Of a stretch of 64,000 nt of DNA, positions 10,801-21,190 are shown one piece after another. Positions within the stretch are counted from its first letter, which is position 1. Every line of letters starts with the position of its first letter. The position numbers and the translations under genes are program-made. The stretch is taken from NCBI RefSeq assembly GCF_015706575.1, contig NW_024037069.1, forward strand, positions 33,811,315 through 33,875,314, in the 5' to 3' direction. Below the pieces are notes generated by a model. That model saw only the letters and a list, made by a program, of their open reading frames with translations. It was not told the origin of the DNA and made no database searches. The stretch is from Patiria miniata. Taxonomy: Eukaryota > Echinodermata > Asteroidea > Valvatida > Asterinidae.

Positions 10801-13465
10801 TTCCATAGACTGTGTACAAACGTGGAACAAACCAGCGCGTACGCTTGGCAGATTGACCAAGTCTGGGTTGCTGCATCACTTGAAAATAACATGTACATGT
10901 ACGTTTTTAACATGATGGTCCGGATTCGACGCATGAGGGCGCGCGTTATGTACTGTAAGGACGTATGCGATATGCGCTGTGAGTGGAATTACTCTAGGCA
11001 CAGGCCGAGCGCAACCCAGACTTGGCCAAGTCTAAGTGGAACAGAGCGTCTGCGCCGCCGTGTAAAGCGCGGGGCGATTCTACGTGGGGCCTAGCATGTA
11101 GGCCTAGCTGGCTCCCAAACCCCGAAAATTTTCAACTGCGAGTCATGTATCGAGCGCGACGAACGCTTTTCTGGCCATCTCACTAGGTTGGTCTCAGTCA
11201 GTTGCCGTGTCACGCGTAGCTGCTCTATTTTCTCGTCCTCACAATTGACAGCAACGCGAGGCCAGCGAAAGATGGCAATAAAAAGGGCTTTAGAAAATTC
11301 GTAATTTTCATGGCAAATCACAATCGATCCAAACAAACAAAGTTGTTTTAGGTAGTTAAAGATCTACTTCATACATCCATCAAGGTATTTTTTTCCTAAA
11401 AAAAGGGAAAGATTTCGATGCATTTTGACGATATAATTTCACGGACAAATCTACTAAAAATTAGGTCATGAAATTTTTCGACAACGACGACAGTCTCCTA
11501 AATGTTGCGGTAATCAAAGGAAGAAATGAACTTTCATCTACAAAAAAATCCCGTGAACGTGATGTCGCTGATATTTTAAGAATTCGATGTACACCTAATG
11601 TTTCCAACAACTTCCATTTTTCACAACGCGAAAAGATCGTCGCCATTGTAAACCATAGAGCGAGAAACTCAAACACGGTGTGACCTTGTGACCCCATTCG
11701 CCCACTGATTGGTCGAGCTTGAGTATGACCTGCTTAATATTCATAAGTCATTCAGTGCAAGTTCGCCCGTGCTCTTCACAATGTTTTCACGCCAACGTTG
11801 TCGTACTTACGTTCGTTTACACGCGTACATGTGATTGCAAATCATGAAATCTCGCAAAAGTCTTCATTTTTCAACAGGCTATTTGGACCAAACATTAGAA
11901 GTCTCCTGCACGTGTTTCATATTAAAATGAAACGTATACTTTCCTCTATCTAGTGAATCTTGTCGTGTCTTTCGGCCTCTTTTAAGAAGCAAATGTACAC
12001 CTAAAAACTATCGGCCCTCGCTTTTATTGATTAAAAATATGATTTTGTTTGGCAGGCTGTACCAGCACTTTATATTTGTCACAAACAGTTATTTTTGGTA
12101 TCAAAATAAAACACACACGATTTCAACTTTTCACATATTTAGCCATCCTAGCCGAACAGTGCATGCATCCAGGCACTTTTCGTGTTTTTCTATAGTCTCA
12201 CATAAATCTCGTAAAACCTCACGTACGCTTTTGGGCCATGTGTGCGCGACCTCGGGACGAGAAACTGTGGTCAAACAGGACTGTGTGCGTGACACAGCTA
12301 CTGACTGGTCTACGCTCTGCGAGGCCCAGATCCAGCGTGCGTACCCGCCGCTTGGCGAGTCGGACGCCAGACTAACTCAGCCTGGTGTAATCATCATGGC
12401 GAAAACACTCGAAATTTGACCTGTTTTTCCTCCGTCGACGTACGGCTGCCACTAATGTAACGTTGACCATATTCTGGGTTTTCACACGCCAGACGAAGGA
12501 AACCACAGACACTATTCTTCAGGGTTTCGGGGCTCTAGGCCGTTTATTTTTGCCACTTTCTTACACAAGGCTCTTTTTGTTTACAACTCACAACAAAGAC
12601 ACATTATACAAAAATGTCACACTACTAAGTGGGCGCAGTCCGGCAACGGGTTTTCCTGGCCAAGCGAAGGGGTCCTGACGCTGCGGCTGCACCGTGAGTC
12701 CGTGCTGGCGTTCTACCGGCGGACCGGCACCGACGTTACACTATCATCAATTGAAAGTACTTGACTATTACATTTTATTTTGACAGTTAATTTATTGAGG
12801 TTCAAAAATGGAAGATCCCCTACCACAATGTCTCCCAGACCGGGTCCCGGGCTTTTTTATCGTCACAAAATCCACATCGAAATTGTTAAAATGTCAATAT
12901 TTGTAGTCTATTTTTCAATTTTTCAAAAATGTATCCTTATCTGGGGCACGTTGATGATTGGTCTCTAGGGCTTGCTAGAGCAAAGGTTTTACCTCAAATT
13001 TCACTGTAAGCACATATCAAGTTTCTAACCTTCCCGCCTATAAACTTTGAGTTTGATTACTATTGAATTGCATTAAGGATTGAGTACTATTGTATTACAT
13101 TAACGTCCACTTAGTATTACTTATCATTGAAGGGTAATTTGCATGAAAAAAACATGGATAAAGAAAACAACTGAAGATTAATTAACAGTACCTGCCATTG
13201 AATATAAATTCAAGTTATTACGTGTATATGAAACAAGGATCGTGCTTTTTGATAAACTAAACTGTCATATCCCGATCGTTGCAATATTGTCATACCAAAT
13301 TATTAAGTCCAACTAAAATCCAGTGTGTGACGTCTATGTCTGACACTGTTCGTGTCCTTGATGGTAGATTTTTTTGCCAAACTTACCTCCTTTGTGAGTG
13401 AGGATCACAAACAGAAGCAGTGAAGGAAAGAGAAAGTGTCGGTAGACCACATGTTGAAACGCCAT
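404..13465 (-). CDS. Gene A: FTP-lectin/Ig/EGF/FN3 receptor of the Tie/TEK type, 5' part (882 residues, 3' end outside window)
   Basis: A spliced gene read from the complement. Exons in transcript order: 13465-13387, 7033-6923, 5740-5651, 5171-4926, 4107-3784, 3567-3301, 3212-3078, 2959-2804, 2604-2509, 2287-2246, 1883-1578, 1443-1153, 1041-757, 621-404. Each has an AG acceptor and GT donor, and phases join (phase 1 throughout, last donor phase 0), giving 882 continuous codons. Domains: signal peptide 1-26, FTP lectin 27-175, Ig-like 176-283, Ig 284-372, EGF-like 373-515, FN3 516-617, 618-714, 715-809 and the first part of another FN3 810-882. The EGF block carries [11 protein letters not shown], a hallmark of Tie1/TEK. 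By homology with genes B and C, transmembrane and kinase exons should follow beyond base 1. Role (family knowledge): a cell-surface receptor tyrosine kinase. The FTP module suggests glycan binding, which is inference. A second possible first exon lies at 17785-17869. Confidence 0.87.
2246..3212 (-). CDS. Gene A exons 7-10, Tie-type EGF-like repeats
   Basis: Four phase 1-1 exons: 3212-3078 (CAAGMWGQDSCQNTC, then CYNGGICDD, then CICAPGFSGEYC), 2959-2804 (VFGQNASHTC, then [20 protein letters not shown]), 2604-2509 (CSAGKYGADC, then CHCPSGDSC) and the 42-bp exon 2287-2246 (CIPPYFGSNCQC). The second repeat is the strongest family clue in the window: [11 protein letters not shown] followed by GxxGLxC is shared with vertebrate Tie1/TEK EGF repeats. 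The last exon supplies only half an EGF (four Cys or fewer). In Tie receptors these repeats and the Ig domains form the angiopoietin-binding head. Whether such a ligand exists in this animal is not shown. Confidence 0.88.
3301..3567 (-). CDS. Gene A exon 6, immunoglobulin domain
   Basis: A 267-bp phase 1-1 exon. It shows GESVTLQME (B strand, where the canonical first Cys is replaced), YRWRHNG (core Trp region) and ADGGIYSCFVSG (the D/G-x-Y-x-C motif), then MRLIVKG leading into the first EGF exon. It resembles I-set/V-like Ig domains with a lost first cysteine. Genes B and C have no equivalent exon between their FTP and first FN3 exons. Confidence 0.8.
3784..4107 (-). CDS. Gene A exon 5, atypical Ig-like domain (Tie first-Ig-like)
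   Basis: A 324-bp phase 1-1 exon encoding about 108 residues from IGVDFTLVANP to IIILNKDG-like sequence (exon end ...TIILNKD). Near its end it has the GVFYAQALKNENVNRI pattern, resembling the last strands of an Ig fold in Tie-type receptors, where the usual YxC is replaced (FYA here). It has only one cysteine, so the canonical Ig disulfide is absent. Its position between the lectin domain and a second Ig/EGF block matches the first Ig of Tie receptors. The domain assignment is inferred from position and pattern; it has no counterpart in genes B or C. Confidence 0.6.
4926..7033 (-). CDS. Gene A exons 2-4, FTP (fucolectin/F5-8-type) lectin domain
   Basis: Three exons (7033-6923, 5740-5651, 5171-4926). 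They carry the FTP signature in order: LRNKTTSQSTTY with an AVDGN core, then NQWWRIDLEAIYCLKKITI, then RLAGAVVRAGL, and finally SARYVSV with CLAEV. Known FTP domains (eel fucolectin and relatives) are jelly-roll lectins that bind fucose with His/Arg contacts. The arginines of the RLxGAVxRAG strand are kept here, but whether sugar binding is retained cannot be read directly. The third exon adds an acidic stretch (VEEIQDTEETSTAA) before the Ig-like region; B and C lack this extension. Exon boundaries match those of genes B and C exactly in phase. Confidence 0.88.
7274..7712. mobile_element. Non-autonomous element with short inverted ends and 9-bp target duplication
   Basis: The ends are inverted relatives (CAGGCGCGGTT on the left; complement of the right end AGGTGCGGCTC). 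The 439-bp body is flanked on both sides by ACTACAACC (7265-7273 and 7713-7721), a perfect 9-bp direct repeat. Inside are G/C homopolymers and a C19 plus (CAC)n tract at 7530-7573. There is no transposase. A 9-bp duplication is typical of Mutator-like elements, but the ends are too short to name a family. Confidence 0.6.
7530..7573. repeat. Poly-C followed by (CAC)n simple repeat
   Basis: Nineteen C followed by about eight CAC/CCA triplets. It lies inside the 7274-7712 element and explains a proline-rich spurious reading frame there. Confidence 0.9.
7733..8068 (-). other. Unidentified 111-codon open frame
   Basis: An uninterrupted minus-strand frame of about 111 codons with protein-like composition (stretches such as TFHLSKSHKLPSKDE and YLEILSKLANVCNAVN), ending in a stop right next to the 7274-7712 element. 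I recognise no domain and no splice partner. It could be a decayed transposon gene fragment or a chance ORF in intron 1 of gene A. Confidence 0.2.
8975..9165. repeat. Minisatellite, about 51-bp unit, 3.5 copies
   Basis: Three and a half tandem copies of a unit built on GAATGTGTGTGT, an ACGGAGC/ACGGGGC segment, and TTCCGGAGGGAAAC. Copies differ by substitutions and small indels. Open frames on both strands here are by-products of the repeat. Confidence 0.75.
10751..10786. repeat. 36-bp near-perfect palindrome
   Basis: TGATTGGCTTCTACCGA, a two-base centre AA, then the exact inverse. It lies in gene A intron 1. Each arm starts with a CCAAT-box-like sequence (ATTGG/CCAAT). Confidence 0.85.
13387..13465 (-). 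CDS. Gene A exon 1, signal peptide
   Basis: Starts with ATG at 13465 and encodes about 26 residues beginning MAFQHVVYRHF, followed by a leucine/phenylalanine-rich hydrophobic core and ending LTHKG at a GT donor in phase 1. It joins in frame to the FTP exon at 7033. The 6.35-kb gap to exon 2 is the largest intron in gene A. It resembles in position, length and phase the first exons of genes B (76 bp) and C (73 bp). The duplicated exon at 17785-17869 is an alternative start. Confidence 0.7.
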
Positions 13466-13790
13466 GTCTGATCCCTGCAGACAAGGTGGATTAACTTTTG
13501 CAGTCCTGTACAGTTCGTATATTCCAACTTTGTCTTGCTGTGTGCAATGCTACATACTTCCTTGTGTGTTGCACAAGACACTGTTTATGGAGTCAATTCA
13601 TTTCCTCGTGCCAATTTCCGAGGAATAGACCCGGACTTTACACCGTAGTAATAGTTGTATATTTACAGAGTACGGTTCGACAATTCTATTGATAAGAACA
13701 ATGTAGTTTCAAATGTACATTACATCACAGTAATCATGGTTTGCACTGTTGACAACTAGCTGACAATAGTCTAGTAGGGAACTAGCAAGA
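13466..13790 (-). repeat. Upstream segment of gene A exon 1, copy 1 of a duplicated block
   Basis: Aligns by eye with 17870-18690 after removing the 18023-18394 insertion. Shared landmarks: CTTCCTTGTGTRTTGCACAA, a TTTATTTCCYCGTG-like run, a TATTTACAGAGTA run and a TTGATAAGAACA run. A weaker third relative lies at 14700-15050. The block contains the 5' flank of the signal-peptide exon, so it is the likely promoter region, though no TATA or initiator is clear. Confidence 0.55.
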
Positions 13791-16700
13791 CCAAAAAAAA
13801 AATACTTCTGCTTCCGATTACATGCCTTTCAAAAATAGGGTCGGTCGGTGTTTTTATGCAGATTTAATGGGGTATTCAATTATATGCGAAGTGTTTAGCC
13901 TGAACTATTTCCATTGCACTACGAAAGCTATACACAAAATGGCAACAAAGTGTGAATAAAAACTACCTTTAATTATTGTAAATATATTTACGTTCGATAA
14001 TTTCAAAAAATAATGGAAAATTCAGGTGGTTCGCACCATATGCACAACGCTAGTCAAGACGCGGGGAGCTGGCCAAAACTCCGAGGTGTGTGATGCGTGT
14101 TTGTGTGGCGAGCGGCCCACCATGGGCCGACAGACCTGTTTTTACGGTCAAAAATTTCGGGAAACACTCGGCATGTATCACTCCAAATACGAGTAGTGCG
14201 ATCTCAAAATGAACTCTTGAACACAGACAAGCTAGATCAATTCTGTAAATTAACTTGCAAAAATGTTCTTTCTCCATCGGTGTTTTCTTGGCATTTTTAC
14301 GATGTCGAATCCGACCAGTTGACAGTGGCCTGCACTGCCAGCGCGCTATCGGTCGCATAGTTATGGACTGGTTACCGCATTTTCATCATGTCTTCTAAAT
14401 TGGCCCCTGCGCGGCACGGCAGTCGTCGCCACGTGATTACAGTCACTGTGACGTTGAATTGCGATGTAGTTATATCGCGAAGCGAATTTGTAAAAATAAC
14501 GGAGGTTTCTTTTGAAAAAAGGCGAATGTAAGTAAGAAAACAAATAAATACAAGCATTTTTTTGATGCAAAAGGGTTGTTGAGAGGTATTTTGTGAAGAA
14601 GTGCCGGTGATGCTTACAATAAATAATACATTGATAACAATTGCAAAATGTCGCCAGGGGACTAGTGACCCCTCACTGATTTTATCCCTCGGGAAATGTT
14701 CTGACGACGCAGTCCTATATATACAGTTCATGTAAACCTTATACCTCATCTGCAATGCTACGTGTGTATCGCCAAACAAACTGGTACTGGTGTCAATTTA
14801 TTTCCTCTCGCCAATTCAAACGACTGTTTATAATATAATAGAAAAGGCCAGATTTACACAGTACAATAATGGTTATATCTACAGAGTACTTTTCGACAAC
14901 CCTTAAGTACAGTGCAGCTTCAAATGCACATTTACATCACAAGTGCATTTAGTTTGCACTGTTGATATTAAACTTGCTGAACATAGCCTGGCACTATGGT
15001 AATTCACTGGAATCCTGGTAAGACTGTGTACTGATAGCGCATCCAAATTTGAGGGTCAGGGTAGGTAGGTACCGCTTGTAAAGTGCTGTGACGCTTTCAA
15101 TAAATATAACAAAAAGCTACAATTGCAAAACGTCACCAGGAGACAAGTTAACCTCCACCAGGTCTTTCGTGTTCGATTTAATATTTATTATTTATTGATT
15201 AATTTATTCGCATATATATCTGTGACGTATCTATGGTTGAACTTGTGAGGGAGCACCTGGGGGTGCACACATTTTTCAATGGGGGCACGGATATCCACTT
15301 GGGAACACGATTCCCCCAACCCTCGCCTCCCCCTGCCCCCTCCCCACCTCCCCTGTGCCCCTTCCTCTCTCCCTGCCTTGTACGCCACTGATATACATAC
15401 TCAATGTAATATTAATTTAGAATACAGAACAGGTCAGACAGGCCCCAAGTCTAGTTTGAGTCATCGTGTAATTTTCGATTAAATAAATATTGCATTGGAC
15501 TACTTGAACTGTGTATTTTTTACAACCACTTCCTGGTTGAAATGTTAGTAAGTCATTTTATCCCCTTTGACCTAAAGCTGGAATAAACACATCCGTTTGT
15601 GTTTCGTCTTTATTCCATTTCAGAGTTTCGTTTTGATCTGGAAACCACACACATAAAACACTTCTTGATATTCAGATCCTTTTTTTTATAGATTTGGATT
15701 TTAACTGTTCTTTATAAAGGACCACAAGTGTTTATAAAGATTTTAGAAATAAAGGTTCAACGAGTAGCGTGATTCCGTTGCTCTGATGAGCCCCCATTGA
15801 CAATAACAGTCATGATTACAGCATAGCAAAATACATCACCGATTTCTGCATCAATTTCAGTATCGAAAAATCTACTAAACCATCAATTAGAGACTTAATT
15901 CCCTCCCCAAAAGCCGAGAAAACTCTTCGGGTTGCGCCCCCACCCCCACCACACACACACCCATCTCTGCATATAAACACCGAGCAATCGTGGACCCACT
16001 TTTTTCCCTAATCCTCATTCATTCCTTTGTTTGTACTCTAAAGGAGGGCGCTATTTGTTTGGGGAAAAATCTTTTGTAGGACACCCTCCTACTAAGTCTG
16101 TCATATTATTTCAAAGTATCTTACGCAGATCAGATAGATCAGTAGTCGACAGACCATCCGTGCTAAAACGAGACCCGGCATCGGGAAAAAAAACAAAAAA
16201 TGGGGCGGGGGAGGCCTCACACCATCTTCCTATGATGGACATGACGATCGTGACGTATTTCTATTTTTTTTGGCCGCAAAAGGTTTCATGAACACAGAAG
16301 TGTCGCAAAACAACTTTGAAGGGGGGGGGGGGGGGCTGATAACATTTTCATTGACAGACAATCCGTGCTAAAATGACAACCGGCATCCGCAAAAAAAAAT
16401 CTAGAGGGGGGGGGGGGAAGAATAGGACATTAAGGGGTGCACTTCATACCGGTGTACAGTGAATTGAGAACTCTATGGAATACTGACTCATTGGTAGTAT
16501 TGCGCATGCCTAAGGGTGATGATTAGGAGAGTGACCGGTCACGTGAGAGGGTTTAACCAAGGAGTCCGATTTTCAAAAGAGTCCGATTTTCATATGACAC
16601 CGGCGCACGTTAATGGGGTAAACGGGAGAGTTACATCCCAACCCCTCCGCATCCCAGTGACATGTAGGTTTATTATAAACTTGACTTGAAAATACAATAC

Positions 16701-17784
16701 GTTAATTGTATGTTACTCTGTGTGGTTTCAAAACAAACAAAAACAAAATAGATTACCGTAGGCATTTGGGTTTTTTTTTACCAGATACTCCCTCATTGAA
16801 ATGTTATCAATGTCAGTGCGCCCTATTTTGTTTTGCTTTTTTTCAGATTTTTGTTCGAGTAATCCGCACACATGTAATACCGCTGGATTTTCATATCCTT
16901 TACATCGATGTATTTTAAGCCGTACAATAACTGTTGAATGTAATTATTCCCATTTTAGAAGTATTATTAGCACCCGCCCCCCAAAAATGTTAAATTTTAA
17001 AGAACATCTAGCACGATTCTGCTGTAACAAGTCCCCATTGTCCATTTCATCAAAAACTTGATGACGAAATTATAAAGTATCAATTCAAATGCATGTTAGC
17101 CTTCTAAACCATGTAAACTGGTTTTTTTTTACACAGGGTTCTTTCAGTTCGCCACATACCCCCATAAAACGTAAACCTTATAATTGGACTTTATCGTACA
17201 CAAAATGTGCACTTGATTTAATGAATTACTTCAAAATATGTGCACATCTTACTAACATTTGCGGGGTCCGCGTACTCCGCGATGAACGGATGAAACTGAG
17301 ACTTGAGAAATTAAGGCTATTTTAACACAAATAGTAAGACTACTATTACGCTATAGTATATCACGAACGTATATTTAGTACTCCCTCGTCATTTATGGAT
17401 ATTTACCGAATTCAGAATTAGTGTATGTCACTGAACATAAATTAATATGTTTACTGTTATGAAACAAGGTATCTTGTGTCATCTGCTTAACTAATCTTGT
17501 AAACCATTATAAGGTGCTACATAATGGGTCTCAAATATCTCATAAACTTTATTTACCTTTCTTTAATAATAGACATAATTTCCAGCGTCTCGAGTACCTA
17601 AATGTTGGTAGATACGTGCACCATATCAGACTCCGGTATTATTATTATTATTATCTGTCATACTCCAGTAGTGGCAACAACATAAACGTCGTTACAACCA
17701 ATAATAACTAATAAAATCAATTGCCTCGTCAATGTCCGACACTGGTTTTTTTTTTACTTGATAGTAGACTTTTGCCAAACTTAC
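13466..17784. other. Region between the duplicated gene A first exons
   Basis: Starts with the segment just upstream of exon 1 (13500-13790), related to 17920-18690 and more distantly to 14700-15050. Segments 15085-15180 and 15415-15650 have relatives at 19985-20250 (shared features: a GTAAAG..GTGATGCTTTCAA run, a CCAGGxGGACAAGTTA run, a CCCCTTTGACCT run). Between 15200 and 15395 is a short repeat with related inverted ends ending GTGACGTA/TACGCCAC. Poly-G tracts occur at 16321-16336 and 16406-16418 and an (ATT)n at 17637-17652. No gene is recognised. Confidence 0.5.
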
Positions 17785-17869
17785 CTCCTTTGTGAGTGAG
17801 GAGCAGAAACAGAAGCAATGAAAAGACAGGAACATGTCGATAGACTCTGTGTTGAAACCCCATGTCCAT
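17785..17869 (-). CDS. Duplicate/alternative first exon (signal peptide) upstream of gene A
   Basis: A near copy of the 13387-13465 exon: ATG at 17869 (second in-frame ATG at 17863), residues MDMGFQHRVYRHV, a leucine-rich core and the same LTHKG ending at a phase-1 GT donor. It can splice to the gene A exon at 7033 in frame. The flanking sequence is also duplicated (see the upstream-segment entries), so this is either an alternative promoter/first exon or the remnant of a second gene copy whose body was lost. No FTP, Ig or FN3 exon follows it on the minus strand before the first copy, which argues against a complete second gene. Confidence 0.55.
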
Positions 17870-18690
17870 TTTATCCATTAGGAAATGTTCATAAGACAGG
17901 TTGAATATACATAACCTTTGCAGTCCAATACCGTTTGTTTAAGTCTAATACAACTTCGTCCCGCTGTCTGCAATTAATGCTACATGTACTTCCTTGTGTA
18001 TTGCACAAGACACAGTTAGGTCAAAAAAAAAAAAAATAGTCGGTCTCTGGTCAGACCGAAGTTCCGGAATTGATGCGGCGACGCGGTTTTTTGGGGGTTT
18101 TTTTGGTAGCTTTTTTCCAAGCTTGTATTATACAGACAAGGTGGGTACTATTTTGCTTTTTTGTGTCCTCATTGTACATTGGTGTCCTCCATAATTTGCC
18201 TTGGTGCCCTTCATCATTTGCCTTGGTGCAATTTCCCCATTCCTTGGTGCTCCTTGGTACAAAAAGTTGAGGAGGCGCGGCAATAGAGGGCGCCGTTGTA
18301 GCTTCCGTGTTAATTTGAAGAGAAAAAAAAGGTTGACGCGCATGATTAAAATCGACGCGCGCGCTGACCAGAGACCGAGTATTTTTTTTTTTTTGGTCTT
18401 ACTGGAGTCACTTTATTTCCCCGTGGCAAGTCAGTATGCTATTAGTTTCTGACGGATACGTCCGGACTTTAAAGTGTATATACACCGTACAGTAATGGTT
18501 GTATTTACAGAGTATACTTTCCGACAATTCATTGATAAGAACATCGTGGCTTCATATGCACATTCACATTCAGTAGTCCTGGTTTGCACCGTTAACAACT
18601 TCCTGAAAATAGCCTTCCCGGATACTTGACTGGTATCCTTGTAGGATCCGGTACTGTTGCATTGGACAATAGCGCATCTGAACATGAATG
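17870..18690 (-). repeat. Upstream segment, copy 2, interrupted by an insertion
   Basis: Same order of landmarks as 13466-13790, with a 372-bp inverted-repeat element inserted at 18023-18394. The LINE tail begins at its distal end near 18690. Confidence 0.55.
18023..18394. mobile_element. 372-bp MITE-like element with ~32-bp terminal inverted repeats
   Basis: Left end A14 then TAGTCGGTCTCTGGTCAG (18023-18054); right end CTGACCAGAGACCGAGTA then T13 (18364-18394). These are inverted copies with one mismatch outside the A/T tract. GGTC flanks both ends (18019-18022 and 18395-18398). Because the duplicated block at 13500-13790 lacks it, insertion into copy 2 is supported independently. No ORF encodes a transposase, so the superfamily is unknown. 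Confidence 0.75.
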
Positions 18691-19236
18691 CTAATATCAA
18701 AAAAAGTGTGTAGGTCTGCATCTTTTGGCATTCATAAAATAGGAAAAATAAGGAAATTTTTGGACAAATCCTCTAGTGAACGTCTTATTCATGCTTTTGT
18801 CACTTCCCATTTAGATTACTGCAACAGCCTCCTTATTAACCTGCCTTCCTCCCATCTTGTGCCTCTTCGGCGTATCCAAAATACTGCAGCACGCCTTGTT
18901 ACACGATCACGGCATCATGAACATATCACCCCAATTCTTTGTCATCTCCACTGGTTTAAAATTGTTCTGTATACTTTCAAAACTCGTAATGGTCAGTGTC
19001 CAACTTATATCTCAGAACTAATTAAACCCAAAGTTCCATCAACCCGGCTACGCTCTTCCACATCCTCTCATCTTCAACTTATGCCTGGTCCTCGAGTGAA
19101 AACACGCTATGGTGACAGAGCTCTCTCCGTCGCCGCTCCCAAATTAGGAAACAGTCTCCCTCCTAAAATTCAAAATGCCTCGTCCTTAGAAACATTTAAA
19201 TCTATGTTAAAAACTCACTTACACAAATCTCTGTAA
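18688..19236 (+). pseudogene. Reverse transcriptase fragment of the LINE
   Basis: About 182 codons, C-terminal thumb/connection part of a LINE reverse transcriptase. The catalytic YxDD palm motif lies upstream of the truncation and is absent, so the fragment cannot be functional. The start codon is incidental: the frame simply opens at the truncation point. Confidence 0.8.
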
Positions 19237-19490
19237 TATGTCTTACTCCAATCTGCTGCTTGGTCCACACAAAATTTAATCTTGTTTTCTGTTAGTTTCC
19301 TTTGTATTTTGGCAACTTTATGTTTGTACACTCCATTTCAGTTAGTGTTTTCTACCTGTAATTCTGTTCTTTGTATTTGGTGCGGTTGCCCTTGTTTCAC
19401 CTAATTGTCTACAAGGACAGCAACATCATAGCGCTTAGAAACGTGGTATTAAGCGCGGTATAAATGTTTGCTATTATTTATTATCATTAT
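18690..19490 (+). mobile_element. 5'-truncated non-LTR retrotransposon (L2/CR1-like), reverse transcriptase C-terminus and 3' tail
   Basis: The 18688-19236 frame reads as the end of a LINE reverse transcriptase: GKIRKFLDKSS, AFVTSHLDYCNSLL, RRIQNTAARLVT, HITPILCHLHW, GDRALSVAAPKLGNSLP and a final FKSMLKTHLHKSL before the stop. This is the typical C-terminal order of L2/CR1/Jockey-group elements. After HLHW a short segment is missing (normally a PVxxRIxFK stretch), so the copy is damaged. The 3' end has a GCGCTTAGAAAC..GTATTAAGCGCGGTATAAATG hairpin-like tail and an ATT-rich terminus near 19490, also typical. The endonuclease and upstream RT are absent. Confidence 0.85.
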
Positions 19491-21190
19491 CTAGTCCCTT
19501 AGACACCAGTGATAAATACCCATTGGTCAAAATTATTTTTAAAATACTCAGATCTCCACAGGTGTTCAGGTTGCTCAGAAAAATGACGATTAACATGTCG
19601 GCTTTCATTTTCCTTTCCTTTTTAATTGGGTTGTCCTGTGATTTGCTAAAGAAATTCAAAGAAGACAACCCATTAGCGAATTGTATTCCCAAACTGGAAA
19701 TGAGGCAATTATTTTGAAAATGATCCCATCGCAACTTGGCTAAATTGCCCCACTTTGGATCCAATTGCATCCAGAGCCCTCATAATTGGAATCCCCAAGC
19801 CCCAGCCAAAGGTACAGTGTCATAATGTCTGCAATCCTAAAATTCCCTGGCTCTCAAAACTCTTTTAATACAGAATAATTTGAATGTATAAACAATTATT
19901 CATGAGCACGGTGGATGTCCCCCCCCCCCTATTTACCTGGTAGCACCATTACGCCATTTTTTTTCAATATCTGTTTAAGAGGGTGGGGTGAAAGTAAAGG
20001 TTGTAAAGTACCGTGATGCTTTCAACAAGGAAGACATTAATACAAACTTCAAAATGTTTCCAGGGGGACAAGTTACCCCTAAGCAGGCCAATCGTGCTCG
20101 ATTTAATACTGCAATTTGTTTAGAATACAAGACAGGTCGGACACGTGCCTTCTTCCTGGTGGAAGTCATTTAACCCCCTTTGACCTGTAGCTCGAATAAC
20201 ACAGCCAGTTTGTGTTCCGTTTTTATCCCAAAGCTTAGGTTTGATCCGGTCGTGTGGTGTCCAGCCCCCCCCCCCCCCCCCTGTTTAAGAGGGCGGGGTG
20301 AAAGTAAATGATGTTGATGCTTTCAACAGAGAATACATTTAATAGAAATTGCACCTCTAATGAGTTTCATTTCGCTAGTGGTTGAGAGTTCACTTTTGAA
20401 AAAGTGTTTTGAAACCAAGTTATGAAATTAAATACAAATCGATTTCCAAATGATTAATTTCATTTCTGGTCTCTTATTGCGTTCAGTTGCATTTGTAACT
20501 TGGGTTTGTATAACCTTTAATCTGCCCTGCTTTTCAGTGTTGTAGTCGAGTACTTGTTTTCCGAGTACCGAGTACTGCCGAGTACTAATAGGTTGCCGAG
20601 TACGAGTGCTCGAATTTGTTATATTTTATCAAATGTTTATGCGAGTTCCAAATCTGACCCTTTAGCCATAAACGCCTCTAAAATGTGCTAATGTACGCGC
20701 TCCCGATCTAGACCTTTAATTGATAATTTCGGGGGGCTAGTCATTCTTAATCGCAGCTGAGAAGCTGAATTATGAAAGACGCGGCAACAACATGCAGTGG
20801 CGTAGCACGGTCAAATAAGAAATAAGCAAAACTGTATATCAGGATATTCCCTGCGGTGCTTGCCTCGTGAAACAATATTGGTATTTAATAGTACGTGGCC
20901 TTATGCGAAATAGTTTTAAAGTAATAAACAACATTCTAACAAATACATTTCAATTCAGCCTTATGAAAAGGCGTATTTAAGCATAACATCGTTACGAAAA
21001 GCTCCAATTAAACAAGAGCCTGATAGTTAACACTTGCTCTTTACATGCTCTACTTATATTTCCAATTGTGTTTAAATGTCAAAGCTATGTCTAATTTTAT
21101 CTGCCGTTGTCCTTCGGTAAAAAGTTCGGTTATGAAGTATTATTATGACCAGCATGATCTTCTTTTGTTGAAGGCTTATACTGAAGTGCC
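19491..21190. other. Spacer with decayed repeats, no gene
   Basis: Holds a locally duplicated segment (19972-20060 and 20281-20345, both beginning CTGTTTAAGAGGGYGGGGTG), separated by a C17 tract near 20266, and the CAGTGTTGTAGTCGAG-type end at 20535. The rest is AT-rich and unremarkable. Confidence 0.5.
20535..20620. repeat. Degenerate CCGAGTACT repeat with hAT-like CAGTGTTGTAG end
   Basis: Begins CAGTGTTGTAG then TCGAGTACT, followed by imperfect CCGAGTAC repeats to about 20615. The same CAGTGTTGTAG end (as its complement) closes the GAGACC repeat at 25294. CAG-starting ends of this kind occur in hAT-derived non-autonomous elements; the other end of this copy is not found. Confidence 0.4.

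Larger units (their letters stand above)
7034..13386 (-). other. Gene A intron 1, repeat-rich and non-coding
   Basis: This 6.35-kb stretch between the signal-peptide exon and the first FTP exon shows no exon of the family. It holds a 439-bp element with 9-bp target duplication (7274-7712), an unidentified ORF (7733-8068, minus), a 51-bp minisatellite (8975-9165), an A21 tract (9968-9988), a 36-bp near-perfect palindrome (10751-10786) and short related GC-rich segments near 9223, 9886 and 11030. The 11.1-13.3 kb part shows nothing recognisable. Confidence 0.5.

Noticed and set aside
12027..12419. A 130-codon plus-strand frame
   Set aside because: No recognisable domain, low-complexity start, no splice context with the receptor genes; treated as chance.
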